Source: Cynocephalus volans (taxonomy: Eukaryota > Chordata > Mammalia > Dermoptera > Cynocephalidae). From it: DNA of 64,000 nt. Shown piece after piece: positions 49,966-62,587 of this stretch. A program made the translations under genes and the position numbers. The stretch is taken from assembly GCF_027409185.1 (NCBI RefSeq), contig NC_084468.1, positions 143,132,001 to 143,196,000 of the forward strand, written 5' to 3'. The notes under the pieces were generated by a model. The model searched no databases. It saw only the letters and a list, made by a program, of their open reading frames with translations, and was not told the DNA's origin. The stretch's first letter is position 1, and every line of letters begins with the position of its first letter.

Positions 49966-52296
49966 TTTTTCTGTGTTACATGTTGTGTCAGCAGTAGGAA
50001 AGATCCTATGGCATCTCCTATGTGGAGCCTAATTGACCAAGGGTCCCCACTCCTGTGCTTTGAAATCTACAGCTGCATTTGTGGCATGTTTTTCACATGC
50101 CGCTTTGAGCCAATGACTAACGGTAGTACTGATACTAAAGAGGCTCATTTCTGCTAGACGTGAGGCTTCTCTGAATGGGAACTTTGGCTCTAGGACTTCC
50201 AACAGCATTACCAAATCTTCCTTACTCTATTGCAGTCTAAGATGCTTCCATCCAAACTAACTTTCTTTCTTATTATCTTCTTCACTTAAAGTCAGACATG
50301 CATACAGCATGGTCAGATGGTCAGACAGCTCCGTCAGCCCTGCCCAGCTTCCTCCCCGTTTTTCTCAGAGGTGTTTCTCATAATAAATTTCTTGCACTCT
50401 GCCTGATGTCTGCTTTTCAAACGATCCAGAATAAGACACATGTATATAATGGATACATAAAGAAAATATCTGATCACAACTAGCCATGTCATGACTGTGA
50501 CAAATTTTCAACAGAAGCAATAAATTATTTGTAATCAAGAAGTGTAGTCTTCATAGTCAGCAATCAAAACTGGACTGTATTGACAATTCTCAAAAACACT
50601 ATTCAAATTGGTCAATGAATGCAATAATTCTACCTTTATAATTCTACCATAAAGAAACGACTGGATTTCCCCAAAAGAATCAAAACAGTTTTTCAATGTT
50701 TCTTTTCTTTTCTGATTAAAAAGTCAGCATGTCATGATTTTTCATTTAAACCTGCCTCTACGCATGCTTTTTCTCTTCCTATGAATTTCCTCACGTTTCT
50801 TGTCTTGATTGGCTGAAAAGCTCTTGCTATGCAAATTTCTGTAGTTGTTACACAGTAATAATGATTAATAGAAATTTTCCAACAGACACAAGTAAAAGAT
50901 ACTCATTATTTTTAAAAAGGTCAAATATTTAAGAAGAGGTCCCCCTCAGGCAGGGGACACAACAGAACTCTCCCAGTTGAAGGAGCAATTTTACCAGCCC
51001 TCAAGTCCCCATAAGAGCACCCAACAGCTGATGATAACCTTTAAATAGGATAAAGATCTAAACAAGTCCTTTGCAATGATTTTTTCCTGTCATTCTCAGG
51101 GAATCTACATACTCGCCTAGTTTCTCCCAAGTTTTTGAGAGATTTGGGCTATTGTTAGTGTGCTTGCATAATGTGAGTAACTATAATCATTCCCGAGTAT
51201 TTACTGGAGAAGGGGTGAACTACTGTTTGATTTTTCTGGGCAAACCATCCCCAATATTTTCTCATGGCCAGCTTTAATTTCTTTTCTTCAAAACCCATCA
51301 CCTGCATCACTGCTTCTGCCACATCTCCTCTGACTTTTCCAAAATGTTTACAACTTTACATCTGTATGAAGTGTCTTAATGCTACATCTATTATAAAATA
51401 TGTTAACATATTAAACTATTTTACTAGATAATAAAGATATTGAGGTACAGTTATTAAAACATATGTGTAAATAATTTCTGTATCTCTCCTATGCCTGTGT
51501 TTATCTGCAGATGGTTACATTGAACCTGTCCAAAAATTTAAACATTTAGATTATTCAGAATAATTAGAATGATTAGTTCTTACTTGAGATAGAGAAAATG
51601 AAATCTTTTCCTAAATGGTTTCAAGATGGCAGAAGAAAGTTTTTGAATAAGTTTTCAACTAATGTCTACTGAGTATATTCAATCATTTCCTTTCTTAGAA
51701 TTCTGAATTTATACCATGTGCCAGGCAAGGAGCTATGCATTAGGAATAACAATACAATGATTATGATTCTGTTATTAAAAGCTTTATTCTCATGATGAAG
51801 AAAAATATGTGAACAAATAATATTTGAAAAATGACTTCTGCTATCATAGAACCTTGCATAGAATTCTATGAAAATACAAATTTGAAGGGTTGGAATAGGT
51901 TCACCAGGAGTAGAGACATTGAAGCATAACAGACCCTGGCATAGGAGGCATTGTGAGCAGTTTGACAAAAGCAAGAGAGAATTATTAGGAGGTAGAAGTT
52001 AGTAAGGATGACAAAAATAGAAAATAACTAGGTTATAAATGGTATTAATCCTATGAAAAGTATTCTGTTATTTATTTTAAAGATGATAAGTACTATTGTC
52101 ATAATTGAAGCAATGACTTGATTCTAAATGCAATATGAATAATAGAGGCAGTTAGACAAATTCAAAATATGTTTTTGTGATAGAATCACTAGTATTTGGC
52201 GATCTTGTGAATGTGGGAGACAGATGGCGGATGGATTGTCCACATGGAAGCAGAAATCACCTGGCAGGGCCTGGCATAGAAAGGTAGTATAGGAGG

Positions 52297-52320
52297 TTGT
52301 CAATAAGTATTTATTGACAA
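52297..52320. repeat. Perfect 10-bp inverted repeat with 4-base loop
   Basis: ttgtcaataa, loop gtat, then ttattgacaa. It could form a hairpin in DNA or RNA. It is isolated and has no adjoining T run or gene. Chance is a reasonable explanation. Confidence 0.6.
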
Positions 52321-52828
52321 GGGGTGGCTTAGATGCTGTTAGATGACAATAAATAAGAAGAGTTGAGAGTGATATTGAATTAAAATGAAGAACCTCATAT
52401 TTCTAAAGAGGACACTTCTGTTTTTTCTCATGCTGGTGAAGAACCAGTAGTCTATAAATGACAGAGTAGGCAAAAATGGGAAGGGCAAGCAACTTCTCCT
52501 TCATCCCCACATGCATCAAGGCTTTTTAGGAGGAGAATACTTGGCATATGTGAAAAAGAAGCCTTCAATAAAGAGAATGGATTTCATTAAAGGCAACAGG
52601 GTGAAGAAAAATGCTGGTAAAAGTTTGTGGATATAAGGAAATATAACTCAAATAGCTGTCTATAAAAGTGAGATAATGTCGAGCCATCTGAAGTGATTCT
52701 CTGCCTATGAGCCCATCTGGCCATTTGAGGTTTTCCCCATTTATCCGTAGATGGGCCAAAGCTTATACTTGCTACATTTTTCTTTTAAGTACATAATGTA
52801 CCATAGAGAAAATAACAACTGCTACTTA

Positions 52829-52929
52829 GAAATAAGTGAGCAGCTCATTATACTAGATACTTTGACAGTGGAAGTAAATATCCCACTCAACAAAAGCATT
52901 TTATCTAAAATCTTTCATATGTTGCCTTT
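52829..52929 (+). repeat. 101-bp local direct repeat, copy 1 of 2
   Basis: It aligns without gaps to 53569-53669 at an offset of 740, with about 15 substitutions (roughly 85% identity). Both share 'gaaataagtgagcag' at the start and 'aaaagcattttatctaaaat' near the end. Confidence 0.7.
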
Positions 52930-53568
52930 TAATTTCCCCTTTTATTTCTTGCCTATGATAAAAAAAGTAGGCTGCACAGTTAGCTTCTTATGTGGCTACA
53001 GAATGGTGTTTTTACATTGCCCCATGATAAAAGTACTTATAAAAGTCTAAAGAACACAAGGGATTATTTTTTATTTCTACAATTCATAAATGTAAATGAA
53101 CAAAATATAACTGAATTGGATTAAAGTATATCATTACAGTACAAAGACTCAAAAGTAAAATTAAATTGATGAATCTAATGTAATGAATTAACTACCATAC
53201 TCCAAATGCTTGAATATTTTGCAGACTACCTAATTATCATATACAAAGTAACATTTTTAAAAAGAAAAATAATCTACTCTGATATTACAAATTAGAAATG
53301 AAAATCTATTTTATAGTTGTTTCTTTCCCTAATAGTTGAAATGGAAGCACAAATTGTATCCTTTCCAAATCCTATGCTGGTATTATTTGACAGTGCATAC
53401 GAATACTGGTGACCACAGTGGTATTTCAATGCAATAACAGCTATAAAGGAGGCCCTTAGATGATGATGAAAATAATTAATGAGCATGCTATTTTCTACTG
53501 GAATTAATATAAGCATTGAAAATACCAGAACAGTATAAAATACATATTTTATGTATTTTATAAAAATT

Positions 53569-53669
53569 GAAATAAGTGAGCAGTTCATTGTGATAGATAT
53601 ATTGATAGTGAAAGCAAATATTCCACTCAGCAAAAGCATTTTATCTAAAATCTTTTGTGTGTTCCCTTT
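53569..53669 (+). repeat. 101-bp local direct repeat, copy 2 of 2
   Basis: Partner of 52829-52929. The match stops abruptly on both sides. No tail or TSD seen. Confidence 0.7.
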
Positions 53670-53984
53670 GATTATAAGATACAATTACTATAAAATACAC
53701 ATTATAATCAATATAAATTAGTGATTCAATGTCTTTTAATATGACATGGTATTTATTGCAAATGAACAGTGGACACATCTCAAAAGATGAGCCATAAAAC
53801 AAGTTTCACGAATGTATCCGGTCAAATCGTAGCTTCAACATGTCTCCACAAAACAAGCAAAGGTTACTATGCAAACTAAGCAAAAGAAAATTTTAAATGG
53901 AGGTAAGTGTGTGTGTTCAATTGTTGTGGGAGGGTGAGGTGGGGACATGTAGTACCAATAGCAGAGCAAAGTAGTTAAGAAGAT

Positions 53985-54180
53985 TTAAAAAAACAGCACT
54001 CTGACCAGACATTTTATTTACAACTCCACAATTTAATAACCATATAATGTTGAGTAAGTCATTTAATTTCTCTGTGAGTCTGTTTTGTAATTCACGAAAT
54101 GGGAATAGTATGTTTGATATAATTAATAATGAGTTAAATTGTGCAAACAATAAATCATTGCATGGCACAGATTAAACATT
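53985..54180 (+). mobile_element. MIR SINE relic
   Basis: 'gagtaagtcatttaatttct', 'gagtctgttttgtaattcac', 'gaaatgggaatagtatg' and 'tcattgcatggcacagatta' follow the MIR consensus from its core to the 3' end. Confidence 0.65.
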
Positions 54181-56219
54181 TAATAAAGACCAATTATTTG
54201 TGAACTGATATTAAAAATACCTGGCAACTGATAGGTCACAAGCACCAACCAATTAGAATCTATGACAGCTTGGTGTACACCTGCTTAATACAAGCTCTGA
54301 TTATTTAATACACATATATATGTGCATATGTACATATACTCGTACATATATAGAGATTTGAAGCCAACTGACACTTTAAACTATTTATTACTCAAAAACT
54401 AACATATATTTATCAAGTTATAACTATTTAACCTTTTACAACCTTTTGTGCATCTAAGGAATGTTTCAGGTAAGTTTCCCAAGTAATGACCAAAAGCGAG
54501 TTGGCTCTGAGTTAGGCATTTTCTCATCCCTTGGTCAGGCACATTTTCTATAAGTGGATAAAGATGGATTATTGCCATTTTCAGAAGCTGTGGGTCTGGA
54601 CAGAAGCAGATAATGCCAAACATTATTGTTAGAGTCATAGCGAAGAATATTATTACTTTTTAAGTTAACCCACAATAACAAGGCTACTATTTATTTTTCC
54701 TTTTTGAGAAGAGAACAGTCATAATGTTCCACTGAAGGCACTAAAAATGAACATGTCACCACTGAACAATACACAGGTCTTTGTTCTATTCATTTTTGTA
54801 GAGAACACAATGAGAATAATATCACATATATGGAATTGATAAAGTTTTCTTTTTTTTCCGACACCTAATGAAAGTCTCTGACAACCTTATCTTTGAACAG
54901 AATAAGGTTCTGTCTTGTCTTCCTTATGTGGTGCTGACTTTCTTAATGAACATCTACCATTCTGCTAACTCGGTCATTCTGTGTGAAACACTGACCTGCC
55001 AGATGCCACGTCGGAATGACTTCTTATTTTAGACATTCTTGTTTTTGCCACATTTTCCTTTCAGCCTTTAAGAAGTGAAGGTCTCCATCACAGCTGTGAA
55101 TTCAACCGCTATTGGTGTTTTACTTAAAAGAATCTGAGATAAATTGCACTATAGGATTAATATTTACAGTTTTAGACCAGTGGCACATGTTGAGCATAAT
55201 AGAAATAACTATGAAAGATCCTTTACTAATTTGTTTTGAGTACATATTGCTATTCATGTTAAACTAAAACATTTTGAGAGTGTTCAATCATTTACCTGCC
55301 TGGTACCTATTAGGTAACAAGCGTACAAGTTTGTTATTTGAATACTTTGATACTGACTTTTTAAAAATATCCTCCAGGATTCCACTTGAAGGCATTTGTT
55401 TAGATATTTTCCATGTCATCTTTGTTACAGAATGTTTTTCCTCTTAATATTTCTGGCCAGATAAAAGGGCACTCAGTAAAGCTAACCAGAGGAGTTGTGT
55501 AAATTATCAATGCTCCTGATTGACAAAAAACAAACAAAAAAATCCCCAAAAAAACACACTATCCTAAGTTTTGAATTTTTTCCATATCTTTTTGCTAAAG
55601 AGTATGATTTGCCTTCTCTACACAACACCAATATTAAAACTTTAAATTAAAATAAATAAATAGGGCTTCCTGAGCTTTATAAATTATTTCATAAATAATA
55701 AATATAATCAATGTTACCTGAAGATGATATTGTTCTTCATTGTTACAAACTAACAAATTCCATTTTATAAAAAACAGCGTTACACTTTTTGCAGAAAGGA
55801 TAGCCATGAGGCGGTTGAGTCCCAACTTATTTATAACCCTTACCGATTATTCAACATTTCTATAAACTAGGTTGACATTAAATGAAAACTGAGAAGCAAC
55901 ATGGAAATTTACTCCAACACAGTGCATTGAACCAGAAAAAAATTTCACTGAGTAAATGTCTCGAGGGTGTTTTCCGAATTGCATGAAAGACATAAATGTC
56001 AAGCAAGCAATCTAGGAGATTTATAATGAAATTTACCTGAAAGAGAAAAAAAAAAAAAATAGATTCTCTAAGCCGTAGAAAAATTATAAGAGTCTCAGGG
56101 TTCAAGATTTTGTTCAGTCACAAGTTTCAGTCAAATCCCAAAGAAAATAAAAGGTTTTCATTTGAGGGAAGTCCTAGTGGGTTTTCTATTCTTTTTACCA
56201 TTGTTTAAAGAAAAAATTG

Positions 56220-56632
56220 TATAAATATCAGGCTTCAGCAATCTCTGAGCAGACAAAGTCAGTTAAACCACGGAGGCCACCTATTGGATTTTCAAACCTA
56301 AGCAAAACTTGACTTGGGCTATTTGCTAACATAGTGAAATTTAGGTTGGGCCATTCCTTGTAAATGCCTAAATTAAAGGAAAACAAACATTAAGCTCAAC
56401 CAATTATTGTTATACAACTAGGGACTTTCCAACAGGATAAACCAAATAAGGCAACTACGTGATTGTAACCAATCAAGTACTTGCTTTGCTTTGCTTCCTG
56501 TTCACCTTGTAAAAGCCTTTTTTGTGTATTCCCTTGGGGTAACCCAAAACCACCTTGTGCATCCCAGTTTATCACTGTTTGCTCAAATAAACTCTTTAAA
56601 AATTTTATTGTGCCTCAGTTTACCTTTTAACA
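56220..56632 (+). mobile_element. Probable LTR (ERV1-type), start uncertain
   Basis: The 3' end is clear: 'gctcaaataaactctttaaa' with AATAAA at 56586-56591, then 'ttgtgcctcagtttacc' and a terminal 'ttttaaca' at 56632, a common ERV1 R-U5 end. Upstream blocks such as 'cttgtaaaagcc' and 'ctttgctttgcttcctg' fit a U3. The left limit was not found and no internal viral region was recognised beyond 56632. Confidence 0.55.
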
Positions 56633-59600
56633 GGAATTACAGTAGATTCGTACAAGCTATAGGGACAGATGCCTACATGGAGTAAACCAGTGGCCCCACC
56701 TATAACTCTTTTTAATTTAAAAGGCACTGAGAAAGGTTCTAGAAATGGCAATCCTATAGGTTTGGTGTTATTCTTGAGCTGACTCAGTGACTCAGACCTC
56801 TTCAAAATAAGCTGTCACCATACCGTATGATACACAGGTGGCTGATAACTGCAAATTCCCTGTCTCCACAGCACCTAAGGCCATAGAGAAGTTATCAGTA
56901 AGCTACAAATTGGGACTTAGCTCATGTCCTTTTTCCTTTGATGAAGAATTAGCCTGACAGCCAGGCATTCAGATAAACCTTCCTATGTGCATTATTTTTC
57001 AACAAAAATTTACTCATTGCTAATTATTATGACCCCTACAGAAGATAGGACAAACAATTTATCACCCCAAGGGAAGAGGAAAATAGCATTTGTTAATCAG
57101 TTATTGTGCACCAGGAAATGTGCAAGATGCTGCAATCAATTCAAAAGAGTGTGAAATGGATACTACACGTGTTAGACTTAAGGAAAACTAATCTTAGACT
57201 CTTTCATTTGTAAACAATAGGAAATTCAATCCAAAGTTTTTTAAACCAAAAAAAAAAAAAAAAAAAAATGAGGGGCTCACAGGTAGAAATTCTGGAGATG
57301 GGTTCAGTTCAACCATATCTGAATTTTAGTCTATAGTATTGTAATCATAACACAAATTTTGTCTCCATCTGAAGAAATAATGGCTCTGCCCCTATCTGTC
57401 TTGGCTTCAAGCCCAGGCTTCCTGTGGTATGAAAATAGCTGCTCAGCTCTAGATCGCCATACTCTGAAAGTCTAGACCAGCATACACAGAAAGCAATTCC
57501 TCCCAGAAGTCTCAGCAGAACGTCTTATTGCAACTCATGTGTTCTGCGTGGGTTAACTAGTCATTGTGGCCAGACAGCATTAGGGGACATATTTCCTATG
57601 CTTTTGTCAAATGCTCTATCTCTTCAGTTAGTTAAGTGAAAAAACTAAAAACAACACAGACCTACAGAGAGGGAGGGTGAATACTTAGCAGACTTTTTTT
57701 TTTTTAAAGTTTATTCCACAGTTTAATTTACTTGCATATGACACTGCAGTAAGTGGTAGAAACTGAATTTGGATCCATGTCCTTATTGTTCCAAAGTAGG
57801 AGTTCTTTTTAAAAAAATCTTTTATTTTTAAATGTTTATTAAACTATAATAATATTATATAGCATTATAACAAAATAAAACAAAATCTGTATTCAGTTTC
57901 CTATTGTAACCTGAAATGGTGTCTGGCATGTGACTAGTTGGAATGTAACACAACTTTATTGAATAGCTAAATAAAGCATGCTCATAATTGATGCAAGGTC
58001 AAGTGTCCTTAACAAGAAAGTTCTGAGAGATTGCTATCATATATGGCTAGAGGAACAGGAAAAGCGGCATGAGTTAGTGCTTTTGAGTTTGGCAAGGAGA
58101 TTGATGTAAATCAAGAGGATCTAAATCAGAATCAGAAACAGCACTTTAGACAAAACAATTAATGAAGTGGAAAGCAAGAAAGTATGGGGTGTACTCAAGT
58201 TCACCTTGGCTGTACCATAGAATGGATGTGTGCAGATTAGTATTAGGAGATAAGGCTGCTGATGGAGGTGGGCTCAACGTAGTTTGGACGTGTTCTATAA
58301 GGAACAGGAAGTCTATTATTATTAGTTTTCTTTCCTTTGGGGAGTTATATCATCATAGGTATAACTCAGGAAGAGGAATCTAGTGTTTGTTTATTTCTGG
58401 TGAATTGAAGTATGGACAAAATGAGAAGTATGGAAAAATGGAAAAAAATTAATTGTATTAGCACGGTAAGGAGTAAGAACGCTCAGTTTAGGGCTGTGTT
58501 TGAGATTAATGAACAAACCTTATGAAGTTAGACATGAGTAGACAGCAAAAATTACTGCAGGGTCTGCAGAGACTGCAGACGCCACACCATTTTTTTTTTC
58601 TTTTCTTCTGAAATCATTTACCCCTGGAAGAAGAAAATCAAACTGATCCAAGAGGTATTAAATACTGTGTTAAAAGTCCCAAAGGAGCTAAAAAACTACT
58701 TTCCAATCTAGGTCTGTAAGGCTTCAATTTCTCGCTTCTGCTTTCATCTTAAACAAATGAGAAATAATGAAAATTAAAAATGCCAAGGGGACTCTAATTA
58801 GGGAAATTATAAAGAATTTTATAAAAGGTGGCTTTAGATAGGCCCCAGGATTTATTAGGCAGAGAATAAAGCAACAAGTCTTTCTGGAAATAATCATGGA
58901 CAAGAAAATGTGGTGTATATCTATTGTGAGGAATTGAGTTTCGTTGAAGCAAAGGTACATAAAAGAGAGAGAAGAGAATATTGCAAAGGTGAGTTTAGGA
59001 TAATTTGTAGGGTGAATCAGTCATTAGGTTTGAAAGGGAAGAAAGGACTCGAATACTACAATGTATGCAGCTAAGACTGAATTTAAACAGAACTAAATTT
59101 ATAGCTAGTTCCAATACTTACTAAGTGATTTACCATATGTAGAATAGGGATAAAAATTTATGTAGCTGCTAGTTCTAAATGAAGCAGAACGTAAAAATTG
59201 CTTAGCTCATTTTTTTGGCATAGAGTGAATGCTCAAAGCCTGTAATTACTATCAATGCATATAATAACTGTAGTAATGAGGACAAAAGATACAACTAAGC
59301 AATACAACACGATGGCATGTAAACAGTACGGTAAACTCAGATTTAACTTATAAACTCAGAATTTAAACTATACTAAAATAATAAAATTATAGAAAAACAG
59401 TTTAAATGATTATTGGGGGGCATAGGACAAATGAAAGATAGAAATTACTGATGAAACTCTATGTTAGATAATATGAGCAAATGGGAGTCTATTGCTTGTA
59501 TTTCCAGTAAATTTCTCATATGCCTGGTCCATGCTACTTCGACATTATCATTCATGTATTTCCTACTAAAATTCATTTATCTCCTACCAAAATTCAAATT

Positions 59601-61799
59601 CTTGTTTTATTTCTGTGCATGACATAAAATCACTCTGAGTTTTAAGAAAAGTAAATTTATTTAAATTATTTACATTATGAATTTAAAATAAAAATTAAAC
59701 AGTAAGAAAAAAGTTTTCCTAAGAATTTGAAATTTTACTAATAACTTCATGAATCAGAAGAATAAATATCATTTAATTTACTTCTGTAAACCCAAATATT
59801 GTAGTAGTACAAAAATCTTTTCAAGTATTTTGAAATATAAAAAGATGTAAAAGAGACAAGTTTAAAATTGTATTAGTGGTAGAAATATCAAAAGGATTAT
59901 TAATATATCTTCATTTTATGTTGGCAGGGCACAGGTCAGACTCAGAAAATGAAAAATGTATTTTCAGATGGCCTTTGAAATAATTATTATGATGATGACC
60001 ATACAGGATATCTCTTGAAAACTGATACAACATAAAATACCAGTTTATCAAAATAATATACATCTCAAATGACTAAATGTTGCCATATGGTTTCTATTCT
60101 GACCTACTTCCATTTTTGTGAAATTCAGTTTTGTCTAATAAAATCTCTTTGAATTAGATTACGCTATTTCCTGGTGTGAAAAACAATGCGGATGGAGCTA
60201 AAGGTTTTTGATGTAAAAACTTGCCAAGCAAATTAAGGTTACATGCAAGAAATCAGGAAGGCAGGTTTAGCCAATGTAAAAATGTAAATATATGGTCTAC
60301 TAAAAATATCTCTTAACATCATCTTCCTATATAAACTAATAATCTATTTTCAAATTATTCTCATATCAATTAAGTTTTATCAAATCTCATCAAAAATCTT
60401 TGAAAGTTTAAAATACTCTTTGCATTTGATATTAATACAACTACATTTGAAACAATATGTACTTTAACTTCCTATCACTCTGATGAATAATTGTGATTTA
60501 CATTATTAAAAAGAAATCTACGTTATTTTAGGATTTTATTGGCTTCAGTCACATAAATTACTAATTTTATAGTATATGCAAGCCCTGATCCTCTTTTATT
60601 TCAAGGAGGAAAACTGAAAGCTATATTTAGGCATACAAAATTACATAAGAATAAAAATAAGCTTCAACACTAAGAAGAATGAATTCCTGTAATTTTTATA
60701 CCATTTTTATTGAAAATAAATTGTAAATATAGGAAAAAAAAATCCAAAAATATTGTCATCCTTCCTCCTTTCCCACACAAAAAACAGAGTTTTGGTAAGA
60801 AAGGAAAAATTTCATATTCTAGAGAAAAAATTGAATTAACCTCAGTCTAAACAAATACAGAGGTGACTTTAAGCATAACTAACCCAACTAAGCAGTTTTA
60901 AGAGTCACTTAAGAACAACTCTCATTTTTATTTCCTCTGAAGCTCTGTGTCCATTCACTTGACCATGTGTGTGCACCATATTGGTCTATTTACCAGAAGA
61001 TAATATTGTGGAAGTTTGATATGGCCTAGTGTTCTTAATATATTCATATGGTTATATTGATTATTTCTATTGGTTAAGGATGATAGGTTAGATTTAATAG
61101 AAAATTTCTCCATAGAGTTATCTGCTAATTTGATGGGTTTCTTTGTTACAGTTAATTTTAAAGGCTCCCTGACATTCTTTTCATGTACTTTATTTTTGTT
61201 TAAGTCAAATCTTAAACTCTAACATCTGAAATTGTATTGCATGATTTCTTTTTAAAAAATAAAAGCAAGAAATAAAACACTGTAACAGAACAAGTATGTT
61301 AATAAATGAGCATACTTGAGTAAAATTTAATTTAATGTAAATAAAAGTTTAATTACTTTAAAAAAAAGTGTTTGTCTAAATATTCTTTGAATGACTCACA
61401 ATAACCAATATATTTTTTTTTTCTACATGATGGCTATAGTGAGGTTACAGTTACAGATTCACAACCAAATTAAAACAATGCAAAATATTAATGCAGTTGA
61501 ATTCACAATGAATAATTTTAGAGCTTCCGATCATTTTAAAGATGTAAAACATCAGTGCCACAAATATTGTCCATCTAAAGGCACGCTCCCACATCCACTA
61601 CCACTAATTTTATATTTAACTTAACTTTACTTTTGTGGTGAAACAAAATTGAAAAATGATGTATGTATGTATAAAAAAAGCATTTAGCCACATTTGCAGC
61701 AAATTTACAAAATATTTTATTAATTTTTATCATTAACTTATGAATATGGTCTCAAAGATAAAATTATTGATTTAACTGTGTTGCTCTGTTGAGTCACAG
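56633..61799 (-). other. FSTL5 intron, mostly unique AT-rich sequence
   Basis: No supported gene. An A run at 57248-57268, T runs near 57690 and 58592. The stretch at about 57350-57620 is less AT-rich and may be an old repeat that I could not name. Confidence 0.45.
59095..59240 (+). mobile_element. MIR SINE relic
   Basis: 'ccaatacttactaagtgatt', 'accatatgtagaataggga', 'taaaaatttatgtagctgc' and 'ttggcatagagtgaatgctc' follow the MIR consensus through to its terminal 'gcacatagtaggtgctc' block. Confidence 0.6.
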
Positions 61800-62587
61800 A
61801 CAGAGAATAACAAATGCTGGCCAGGTTGTAGAGAAAGGAGAACCTTCCTACATTGTTGGTGGGACTATAAGTTGGTGCAGCCTTTATGGAAAACAGTTTG
61901 GAGGTCCCTTGAACAACTGCAGATAGAACTACTATATGATCCAGCAATTCCACTGCAGGATACATATGCAAAGGAATGGAAATCATCATATTGAAGGGAT
62001 GCCTGTACTCCCATGTTTATCACAGCTCTATTGACTATAGCCAAGAGTTGGAACCAACCTAAATGTCCATTGCTGGACAACTGGATAAAGAAAAAATGGT
62101 ATATATACACATGGAATACTACTCTGCTGTAAAAAAGAATGAAAAACTGCCATTCGCAGCAACATGGATGAACTTAGAGAAAATTATGTTAAGTAAAATA
62201 AGCCAGGCACAGAATGAGATATATGTCTTCACTTATAAGTGGGAGCTAAACAAACAAACAAAAAACAAGTAAATAAAAACAGAAATACAACAATCACAAT
62301 AATACATTGAACTCACAAAAGAAGAGAACAGAACTGAGGTTACCAGAGGTGGGAAAGGGGGAGATGAAGGGAGGAAAGGGAAGAATTGGTAAAGGACCAA
62401 GAAAATTATGGAATACACTAATTATCCTGATTTGAGCATCACTTATTGTACACAGGTATTGATATTCAATGCTGTACCCCACAGATATGCACAATCAACC
62501 GTGTTCCAATAAAAGCAAATAAATAAATTAAAATGAATTACAAATAAGATAAAAATAAAAAATAAAAAACAAAACAACAAAAAAACC
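61800..62587 (+). mobile_element. L1-E: 5'-truncated L1
   Basis: It starts in the C-terminal ORF2 region ('aataacaaatgctggccagg'), runs through 'acattgttggtgggactata', 'gatccagcaattccactgca', 'ccaagagttggaaccaacc', 'aagccaggcacagaatgaga', then a 3' UTR with 'ggtgggaaagggggagatga', 'gtgttccaataaaagc' and a long A-rich tail. It is more diverged than L1-A and L1-B and has a different 3' UTR, so it is an older subfamily. No clear TSD was seen. Confidence 0.85.

Larger units (their letters stand above)
49966..56219 (-). other. FSTL5 intron, unique sequence with one local duplication
   Basis: No exon recognised. Open frames of up to 130 codons on either strand are in AT-rich sequence and show no known domain. 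A 101-bp repeat pair (52829, 53569), a hairpin (52297) and a MIR relic (53985) are listed separately. Confidence 0.45.

Noticed and set aside
53292..53684. 130-codon minus-strand frame as a gene or FSTL5 exon
   Set aside because: It is AT-driven (Ile/Tyr/Phe-rich), overlaps the second copy of the 101-bp repeat and has no similarity to FSTL5.
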